A stretch of 64,000 nucleotides of DNA, taken from the NCBI RefSeq assembly GCF_004365875.1, contig NZ_SODF01000001.1, positions 496,001 to 560,000 on the forward strand, in the 5' to 3' direction. Each line of letters opens with the position of its first letter. The stretch's first letter is position 1. The notes beneath the pieces were generated by a model. The model saw nothing but the letters and a program-made list of their open reading frames with translations, had not been told where the DNA came from and made no database searches. Both the position numbers and the translations under genes were made by a program. The DNA comes from Kribbella kalugense (lineage in GTDB: Bacteria; Actinomycetota; Actinomycetes; Propionibacteriales; Kribbellaceae). This document shows positions 58,688 through 64,000 of this stretch, piece after piece.

Positions 58688-59275
58688 ATGGCGACGTCCC
58701 GGGGTCCGTACGCGAAGGGCGTGGCGAAGCGCGCCGAGATCCTGCGGACCGCGCTCGAGGTGATCGCGCGGCACGGGTACCGGAAGACGTCCACGCGGGA
58801 GCTGGCGGCCGCGGCCGGGCTGAGCGAGGCCGGGCTGCTGCACTACTTCGGCTCGAAGGAGAAGCTGTTCGAGGCGGTACTACGAGCGCGCGACGAGGCC
58901 GACGGGGCGCGGTTCGATCCGGCTGCCGACGCTGTCGGGAACCTCGCGGCGATCGTCCGTCACAACGGGTCGGTGCCGGGGCTGGTCGAGCTCTACTCGA
59001 CGTTCTCCGCCGAGGCGGGGGATCCGGAGCACAGTTCCCATGAGTACTTCGTCGAGCGGTACGGCGGGATCCGTACGGCGCTCGCGGACGCGGTTCGTGC
59101 CCGTCAGGCCGCCGGTACGCTCAACCCGTCGGCCGACCCGGAGACCATCGCGAGCCTGCTGATCGCGCTCTCCGACGGCCTCCAGGTCCAGTCGCAGTAC
59201 GACCTGGACGCCGACCCAGGCGATCTCTTCACCCACCTCGTCGACCTACTGACCGGCCCCACGCGCGATAGTTGA
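58688..59275 (+). CDS. TetR family transcriptional regulator
   Basis: 195 residues. N-terminal HTH: RAEILRTALEVIARHGYRKTSTRELAAAAGLSEAGLLHYFGSKEKLFEAVL (about 14-64), followed by a helical ligand-binding domain. Probably represses its own gene and the divergent GH3 glucosidase. I prefer the ATG at 58688 over a TTG at 58682 because of the TAGGTT -10 box 6 nt upstream. The next gene starts 3 nt after its stop. Confidence 0.92.
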   Translation: MATSRGPYAKGVAKRAEILRTALEVIARHGYRKTSTRELAAAAGLSEAGLLHYFGSKEKLFEAVLRARDEADGARFDPAADAVGNLAAIVRHNGSVPGLVELYSTFSAEAGDPEHSSHEYFVERYGGIRTALADAVRARQAAGTLNPSADPETIASLLIALSDGLQVQSQYDLDADPGDLFTHLVDLLTGPTRDS

Positions 59276-59278
59276 ACC

Positions 59279-60139
59279 ATGACGAGCCCCGCCGAAGACC
59301 CCACCACCCCGGCAGAGCTCGCCACCCCACCCACCACACCTCCTGCGGGTGCAGCGGCCACCCCCGCCACCTCCGGCACCCCCGCCGGCGTTAGCCGGCG
59401 GGTGCTGAGCCGGGAGATTTGGCTGGTGCTGGCGTTGTCTTTGGGTGCGTCGGGTGTGGCGGCGATCATTTCCTTCGCCGGCGTGCTGACCTCATCGAAG
59501 CCGATCAGTGGGCAGACGGCGGTGATCGTCGGTTCGCGTGCGCCGGGCCGGCCGTGGCTGGATCTGAGTTGGCAGGTGTTCGCGATCGTGACCGCGCTCG
59601 TGCCGGTCGCGCTGGTCGGGCATTTCCTCGCCCGCGGCGGCGAAACGCTCCGAACCATCGGCTTCGACCTGCGCGACCGCCTCCGCGACCTCGGCCGCGG
59701 CACGGCCATCGCGGCAGTCATCGGCGGCGCCGGTCTGCTGTTCTACATCGCTGCACACGCGACCGGCGCCAACCTGACCGTCGACCCGTCCCAGCTGCCC
59801 GACTACTGGTGGCGGATCCCGATCCTGGTCGCGGTCTCCGCGCAGAACGCCGTACTCGAGGAAGTCATCGTGCTCGGGTACCTGAACCACCGGCTGGACC
59901 AACTCGGCTGGTCCGTCCGCCGCGCGACCGTGACCAGTTCGCTGCTGCGCGGCTCGTACCACCTCTACCAGGGCCTCGGCGGATTCGCCGGCAACGTGAT
60001 CATGGGCGTGATCTTCACCTGGCTGTACCGGCGGTGGGGCCGGATCATGCCGCTCGTGGTCGCGCACACCCTGATCGACACGACCGCGCTGATCGGTGCG
60101 ACGTACCTGCTCGGCAAGGTCTCCTGGCTGCCCAGCTGA
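59279..60139 (+). CDS. CPBP-family intramembrane protease-like protein
   Basis: 286 residues: a Pro/Thr/Ala-rich cytoplasmic N-terminus (about 1-38), then about seven membrane helices. CPBP/Abi motifs: motif 1 LEEVIVLGYL, motif 2 RGSYHLYQG, motif 3 HTLID. The usual EExxxR Arg is not at its canonical place. Family members cleave prenylated or other membrane substrates, or protect against bacteriocins; the role here is unknown. It lies 3 nt behind the TetR gene, so it is likely cotranscribed. Confidence 0.82.
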   Translation: MTSPAEDPTTPAELATPPTTPPAGAAATPATSGTPAGVSRRVLSREIWLVLALSLGASGVAAIISFAGVLTSSKPISGQTAVIVGSRAPGRPWLDLSWQVFAIVTALVPVALVGHFLARGGETLRTIGFDLRDRLRDLGRGTAIAAVIGGAGLLFYIAAHATGANLTVDPSQLPDYWWRIPILVAVSAQNAVLEEVIVLGYLNHRLDQLGWSVRRATVTSSLLRGSYHLYQGLGGFAGNVIMGVIFTWLYRRWGRIMPLVVAHTLIDTTALIGATYLLGKVSWLPS

Positions 60140-60177
60140 CCGAGCGCTGCGTGTCTTGTTCCGGCAGACAACGCAGT

Positions 60178-60609
60178 ATGACTGTTAGGTCAATCAGACG
60201 ACTGACACGTAACCGATCAGGGCCCGAACGGGTTGAGCTTGTCGTGACAGTCAACGGGGAAATCACTAGTCCGCCAGAAATCGATTCCGGTCTGGCCGCA
60301 GCGGCGCTGGCCGTGTTCGCGCACCGGCACGAAGTCGTCCACCTGCTGTACGCCGCTACCGACGAGCCGGACGCACTCGCCCGGATCGCCGGACTGCTGC
60401 GGCTCGACGAAGCCACGATCGCGCGCGTTCTGGACCAGCCACTGCGCTGGCTGCTGCCGCAGTTCCGCAGCGAGCTCGAGTCGATCGCGGCCATGCCGGA
60501 GTCTGTGGTCGCCGCCGCACCGGTGGTGGAGGCAGCAGCCGGTCTGGAGCCGACGGCCGGTCTGGACGCAGCGGCTGGTCTGGAGCCGGCGGCGACGTCG
60601 AACAGCTGA
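60178..60609 (+). CDS. Small protein with repeat tail, function unknown
   Basis: 143 residues from ATG 60178. The middle (FAHRHEVVHLLYAATDEPDALARIAGLLRLDEATIARVLDQPLRWL) is helical and could be a small HTH-like or coiled fold. The C-terminus is a low-complexity tail with three AAGLEP-like units encoded by an 18-bp tandem repeat. A GTG at 60243 starting MTVNGEI is an alternative. No family recognised; reading-frame bias supports coding. Confidence 0.5.
   Translation: MTVRSIRRLTRNRSGPERVELVVTVNGEITSPPEIDSGLAAAALAVFAHRHEVVHLLYAATDEPDALARIAGLLRLDEATIARVLDQPLRWLLPQFRSELESIAAMPESVVAAAPVVEAAAGLEPTAGLDAAAGLEPAATSNS
60538..60591. repeat. 18-bp tandem repeat, three imperfect copies
   Basis: Units at 60538, 60556 and 60574 share GG(T)CTGGA cores and encode the AGLEP/AGLDA tail of the 60178 protein. 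Confidence 0.7.
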
Positions 60610-60639
60610 AGTAGGTCGTGCCGGACACCGCTCCACGGT

Positions 60640-60645
60640 TAGGTT
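60640..60645 (+). promoter_or_regulatory. -10 box of leaderless GNAT gene
   Basis: TAGGTT, 6 nt before the GTG at 60652. Confidence 0.5.
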
Positions 60646-60651
60646 GGAGCG

Positions 60652-61179
60652 GTGCAGACGTATGGGCGGGACGTGCTGGAGATCGCGGACGAACTGACAA
60701 CGGCGTACGTCGAGGTGTTCACGGCACCGCCGTTCGAGCATCGGGACCCTGAGGAGACCCGGATCGCGTTCCGGAAGCGGCTCGAGGGAGACGTGGAACG
60801 GGCCGGGTTCCAGGCTCGGATCGAGCGGTCGGAGGACGGGCGGATCGCCGGATTCGTGACCGGGTGGACGACGCCGGCGCCGTTCCGGACCGATCGCTCG
60901 TACGGGAGCGTCCTGGATCGGATCGGCGCTGAGCAGGTCGAGGACCTGCTGATCGGCGCGTTCGAGGTGGACGAGCTCGGCGTACTGCAGCACGCCCGCG
61001 GCACGGGCCTCGCCCGGCGCCTGCTGATGGCGGCCGCCGAGGCGAACCCGCGGGCCTGGCTGCTCGCCTGGAACCAGAACCACGACGCGATCGCGTTCTA
61101 CCGCCACCTCGGCTGGACCGAACCCGAGGTCCGCGGCCGCGAACACGACATCCTCGTCTTCGTCAGCCCCGGCAACTGA
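60652..61179 (+). CDS. GNAT family N-acetyltransferase
   Basis: 175 residues. The GNAT core has the acetyl-CoA motif HARGTGLARRLLMAAAE (R-G-x-G-L-A) and the closing QNHDAIAFYRHLGW. N-terminal ELTTAYVEVFTAPPFEHRDPEE resembles the substrate-loop region of small-molecule GNATs. Starts at a GTG with a leaderless -10 box upstream. Acceptor unknown. A terminator separates it from the convergent amidohydrolase operon. Confidence 0.87.
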   Translation: MQTYGRDVLEIADELTTAYVEVFTAPPFEHRDPEETRIAFRKRLEGDVERAGFQARIERSEDGRIAGFVTGWTTPAPFRTDRSYGSVLDRIGAEQVEDLLIGAFEVDELGVLQHARGTGLARRLLMAAAEANPRAWLLAWNQNHDAIAFYRHLGWTEPEVRGREHDILVFVSPGN

Positions 61180-61181
61180 GG

Positions 61182-61226
61182 TTTCCGGAAGTAAATCGTC
61201 GCCAAGTGACGAATTGCTTCCGGAAA
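61182..61226. terminator. Bidirectional terminator
   Basis: Outer arms TTTCCGGAAG (61182-61191) and CTTCCGGAAA (61217-61226) are perfect; the interior AATCGTC/GACGAATT pairs imperfectly. It lies between convergent stops at 61179 and 61231. Confidence 0.75.
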
Positions 61227-61230
61227 GGCG

Positions 61231-61962
61231 TTAGAGGGCGAAGAGTTCGGTCGCGTTCTGGTGGGTGATGGCGTCGTGTTCGGCCTGGGTGAGGTCGGCG
61301 GCCTCGAAGGCGCCGATGGCTACCGACGGGTCGATCAGGGTGGCGTCGGTGCCGAACATCAGGCGGCTGGGGTCGATCCGGTCCAGGACCCAGCGGATCC
61401 GGTTCGCCTCCGGGGCGGACCAGCAGGGCTCGAACCAGATCCGGTCGGACCGGTCAGCGGCCTCCGGGACCCGGGGCCAGCCGCCCGCGCCCATGTGACC
61501 GGCGAGTACGCGCGCGCCGGGGACCCGGGCGGCGACGTCGGCCAGATCGACGACGGTGTCGCCCCAGGTGTGGACGAGGGTCGGCAGGCCGTACTCCGTG
61601 GTCAGCTCGATCGCGGCCCGCATCGCCGGTGAGCTGATCGGCGTACGGCTGTACTCGCTGTGGATCTTCGCGCCGACCCACCGCGTCCGCCCGTCCCCGG
61701 CGAGCAGCTCGTCGAGGTCGGTCCGAGCCTCGTCCAGCCGTCGCGGATCGACCACGATCATCCCGCGCAGCCGCGGGTCGGCGGGGAGTTGCTCGGCGAG
61801 AGAGCGGTTGCCGAGCGGAGCGTCGTAGACGATGCCCTCGATCGATGAGACCAGCTGGAGGTCGATGCCGAACCGGTCGATCAGGTCGATGTTGACGTCG
61901 ATGCTCGCGGTGTCCATCGAGAAGAACCACGGACCCCAGTGGGCGTGTACGTCGATCAGCAT
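61231..61962 (-). CDS. Amidohydrolase-family (TIM-barrel) protein, third gene of DegT operon
   Basis: 243 residues beginning with the metal-binding strand MLIDVHAHWGPW (HxH). Further ligands are likely in WVGAKIHSEYS, LVHTWGD, VLAGHMGAGGW and the terminal LMFGTDATLIDP (Asp). This is the amidohydrolase_2 layout of metal-dependent hydrolases and decarboxylases. ATG at 61962 overlaps the upstream stop by 7 nt and starts directly at the first strand. It acts in the cytoplasm on an unknown substrate, probably one linked to the aminotransferase product. Confidence 0.85.
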   Translation of the reverse strand: MLIDVHAHWGPWFFSMDTASIDVNIDLIDRFGIDLQLVSSIEGIVYDAPLGNRSLAEQLPADPRLRGMIVVDPRRLDEARTDLDELLAGDGRTRWVGAKIHSEYSRTPISSPAMRAAIELTTEYGLPTLVHTWGDTVVDLADVAARVPGARVLAGHMGAGGWPRVPEAADRSDRIWFEPCWSAPEANRIRWVLDRIDPSRLMFGTDATLIDPSVAIGAFEAADLTQAEHDAITHQNATELFAL

Positions 61963-62684
61963 GACGGCTCCAGGAGGGTCTTGAGACTCGTGCTTCCGGC
62001 CTGCGCGATCTCGTCCGGGCTGAGCTTGGAGGTCAACAGCCGGCGTACCACCGAGCGGGTCTCGTGGAACGGCGTCCGGCACCCGAGCACCAGGCGCTCC
62101 GCACCGACCTCCGCGGCGATGATCTCCAGCGAATCGGGCCCGGTCAGCATCCGGGTCGAGGTGTGGAACCCAGGCTCCGACCGGGCCATGATCACGAAAT
62201 CGCCCAGGTAGTAGAAGTGCGTGTCAAGGAAGACCACCCGCGCCCCGAGCCCGCGCAACGCCGGCCCGAACTTGCGTACGTCGCCCTCGGTGAAGATCGT
62301 CAGCCCGGCGTCGACCAGCAGCTGCACGACATGCCCGAACGACGGGTACCCCGGCTCCACGCTCTGCGCGGTCGGCGCCAACCGGACCGCCCGCGGCGGT
62401 GCATCACTCGACAGCTGCCGCTCCAGTTCCTTCTCGGCGCCGAGCGGATCGCGCAGGTCCAGCACCGGGCACGCCGACCACCCGTTGCCATCAGCAACCT
62501 TGCGCGCCTCGTCGTTCCCCGACGGTACGTCGAAGTGCACCGCGCGCAACGCGGACACGACACCGCCGGAGATGTGAGCCGCCTTGAACACGTCCTGCAC
62601 CGCCTCGGCGCGCCCCCAGCGACCGGTCGTCACGTCGTGCCCGACCAGGATGTCGCAATCGAGCAGCAGGGGAGTGCCGGTCAT
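61956..62684 (-). CDS. Amidohydrolase-like TIM-barrel protein, second gene of DegT operon
   Basis: 242 residues resembling the neighbouring amidohydrolase in layout (LLLDCDILVGHDV start, FGHVVQLLVDAG, TIFTEGDVRKFG, VFLDTHFYYLG, AERLVLGCRTPFHETRSVVRRLL end). The N-terminal HxH metal motif is replaced by DCDILVGHD and other ligands are missing, so it is likely a divergent or metal-free homologue, perhaps a structural partner of the next protein. The ATG overlaps the DegT stop (TGATG). Confidence 0.75.
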   Translation of the reverse strand: MTGTPLLLDCDILVGHDVTTGRWGRAEAVQDVFKAAHISGGVVSALRAVHFDVPSGNDEARKVADGNGWSACPVLDLRDPLGAEKELERQLSSDAPPRAVRLAPTAQSVEPGYPSFGHVVQLLVDAGLTIFTEGDVRKFGPALRGLGARVVFLDTHFYYLGDFVIMARSEPGFHTSTRMLTGPDSLEIIAAEVGAERLVLGCRTPFHETRSVVRRLLTSKLSPDEIAQAGSTSLKTLLEPSC

Positions 62685-63913
62685 CAGGCCTCCTGGGCCA
62701 GCGCTTGGTGGACCTTGCGGATGGCGCTGACGATGTCGTCGACGTCGGAGTCGGTGTAGTTCTCGTTCCAGGGCAGGACGAGGAGCCGGTTGTTGATGAG
62801 TTCCTCCGCGTTCGGGCACAGGCCGACCGGGTACGAGACGTCCTGGAGGGGGAACCCGGAGCTGCCGTAGGTAACGCGCTCGCGGACCGCAGGTGCGGCG
62901 TACAGCGGGCTGGTCAAGTAGCCGCCGTTCGCCGGAATGCCCTCGGCGGTCAAGGCCGCGGCCCACTCGTGCATGTCACCGGCCGCCTCGGAGATGATCA
63001 GCGGGTACTGCCAGTACACGTGGTCGTGCCCGTCCGGTGGAGCCGTGATCCCGGCCAGCTCCGCGATCCCGGCCGACGCTCGCAAGGCCGCCGTACGACG
63101 ATCTGCCACGACGCCTCGGAGCCGGTTAAGCTGAGCGCGGGTCACCGAGGCGACCAGCTCGGTCATCCGGTAGTTGAGCGCGAGGAACAGGTAGGTCCGC
63201 TCGTCGGTGTCGCGCGGCCAGCCCTTGTCCGCGAACAGCCGCATCCGGCGGGCCTTCTGCGCGTCATCGGTGACCGTGAGCCCGCCGTCACCGGCGCTGA
63301 TGTGCTTGGTCTGCTGCAGGCTGAAGCAGCCGATGTGCCCGATCCGGCCGACGAACGTGTCGCCGACCGGCGCGAGGTACGCCTGCGCGCAGTCCTCGAT
63401 CAGCAGGATCCCGTGCTGATCGCATAGCTCCCGCAACTCCCGCACCGGCGCCGGCTTGCCGAACAGATGCACCACGATCACGGCCTTGGTGCGCGGCGTG
63501 ATCACGGCCGCGACCGAGTCGGGCGTCAGGTTTCCGGTGATCGGGTCGACGTCAGCGAACACGGGTACGGCGTTCTGCATCATGATCGGGAACACGGTGC
63601 CCATGTCGCTGATCGGTGTGGTGATGATCTCGTCACCCGGATCCGGGTTCACTGCCGCGACCGCCAGGTGGAGAGCCGCCGTACCCGAGCTGCATGCGAC
63701 CGCGTGCCCGGCACCGAGGAGGGACGCGAACTCCAGCTCGAGCGCGGGCACCTCGGTGCCCCAGGTGGCCGAGAGCATGCCGCTGCGGAGCACCCGCTCG
63801 ACCGCCTTGACCTCGTCATCGCCGAAGCGCCGGCCACTCGCGTTCATCACCGAGGGCAGCGGATCCGTGCGCACCGGCGTACCGCCGTCCCGGGCGAGCT
63901 GACTGTTCTCCAT
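62684..63913 (-). CDS. DegT/DnrJ/EryC1/StrS family PLP aminotransferase
   Basis: 409 residues. PLP Lys203 in SLQQTKHISAGDGG, cofactor Asp174 in LIEDCAQAY, SSGTAALHLA near the N-terminus, and NYRMTELVASVTRAQL of the dimer region. The family transaminates keto-sugars and keto-cyclitols, as in aminosugar and aminocyclitol pathways. It leads a three-gene coupled operon with two amidohydrolase-fold proteins. The ATG has GAGGGA upstream. No glycosyltransferase or NDP-sugar genes are nearby in the window, so a catabolic or cyclitol role is also possible. Confidence 0.9.
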   Translation of the reverse strand: MENSQLARDGGTPVRTDPLPSVMNASGRRFGDDEVKAVERVLRSGMLSATWGTEVPALELEFASLLGAGHAVACSSGTAALHLAVAAVNPDPGDEIITTPISDMGTVFPIMMQNAVPVFADVDPITGNLTPDSVAAVITPRTKAVIVVHLFGKPAPVRELRELCDQHGILLIEDCAQAYLAPVGDTFVGRIGHIGCFSLQQTKHISAGDGGLTVTDDAQKARRMRLFADKGWPRDTDERTYLFLALNYRMTELVASVTRAQLNRLRGVVADRRTAALRASAGIAELAGITAPPDGHDHVYWQYPLIISEAAGDMHEWAAALTAEGIPANGGYLTSPLYAAPAVRERVTYGSSGFPLQDVSYPVGLCPNAEELINNRLLVLPWNENYTDSDVDDIVSAIRKVHQALAQEA

Positions 63914-63942
63914 CGCGGCAATCCCTCACATCAGTCCGATAT

Positions 63943-63955
63943 TTGCTCAGAGCAA
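63943..63955. promoter_or_regulatory. Operator-like palindrome upstream of DegT operon
   Basis: TTGCT/AGCAA around CAG, 30 nt before the ATG at 63913 on the minus strand. Confidence 0.4.
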
Positions 63956-64000
63956 CGGTGACTCGCACTGAATTACGGTCATGGCTGAAATTATCCGGAC

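Noticed and set aside
1..64000. tRNA, rRNA or known riboswitches
   Set aside because: No cloverleaf with a GTTCGA-type T-loop, rRNA segment or recognisable riboswitch core was found by eye. A tRNAscan or Infernal run would be decisive.

Overview
The window is chromosomal DNA of a high-GC actinobacterium. The evidence is strong G/C bias at third codon positions, many GTG and TTG starts, Tat-type lipoproteins, LacI-controlled sugar ABC transporters and many promoters whose -10 box sits 6-8 nt before the start codon (leaderless mRNAs). Gene content resembles a soil genus such as Kribbella or another member of the Propionibacteriales; the genus is inferred from content only. About 50 protein genes are supported. 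I see no tRNA, rRNA, CRISPR array or complete insertion sequence, and no gene-free stretch longer than about 300 bases.

Layout. 1-3.7 kb: 3' part of a large secreted carbohydrate-binding protein, then a TIM-barrel sugar isomerase/epimerase. 3.7-11.5 kb: small housekeeping and accessory genes (epoxide hydrolase, DUF2071 protein, MarR regulator facing a TPR protein, GNAT acetyltransferases, a decayed proline iminopeptidase, an APH-like kinase, an SGNH hydrolase, a cupin). 11.6-14.6 kb: a 1010-residue sacsin-like GHKL ATPase. 14.7-20.4 kb: a five-gene peptide/oligosaccharide ABC importer with a clear promoter and LacI-type operators, ended by a 16-bp terminator shared with a convergent Tat-exported phospholipase C. 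22.5-25 kb: a DUF222/HNH protein with a partial duplicate of its own 3' end. 25-28 kb: a GGCT-fold protein and a secreted M6 metalloprotease. 28-33 kb: universal stress protein, succinate-semialdehyde dehydrogenase and membrane proteins. 33-39.5 kb: thioesterase, aspartate aminotransferase, a membrane-anchored beta-helix protein and a class A PBP with a PASTA domain.

39.6-45.5 kb holds a translationally coupled operon of a HelD-type RNA polymerase helicase and two ABC exporter half-transporters. It is preceded by a candidate 16-codon leader peptide and two RNA hairpins, the second of which overlaps the likely helD start codon. This is the most interesting candidate regulatory system in the window.

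45.5-52.5 kb is a complete LacI-controlled glucoside module: binding protein and two permeases on one strand, GH3 glycosidase and LacI repressor on the other, with the same 11-bp operator in inverted orientation at both promoters. 52.5-56.2 kb has an ABC-2 type transporter, an MFS transporter and an ArsR-like regulator; 56.2-59.3 kb a second GH3 enzyme facing a TetR regulator; 59.3-61.2 kb a CPBP membrane protein, a repeat-tailed small protein and a GNAT enzyme. 61.2-63.9 kb is a coupled operon of a DegT-type aminotransferase and two amidohydrolase-fold proteins.
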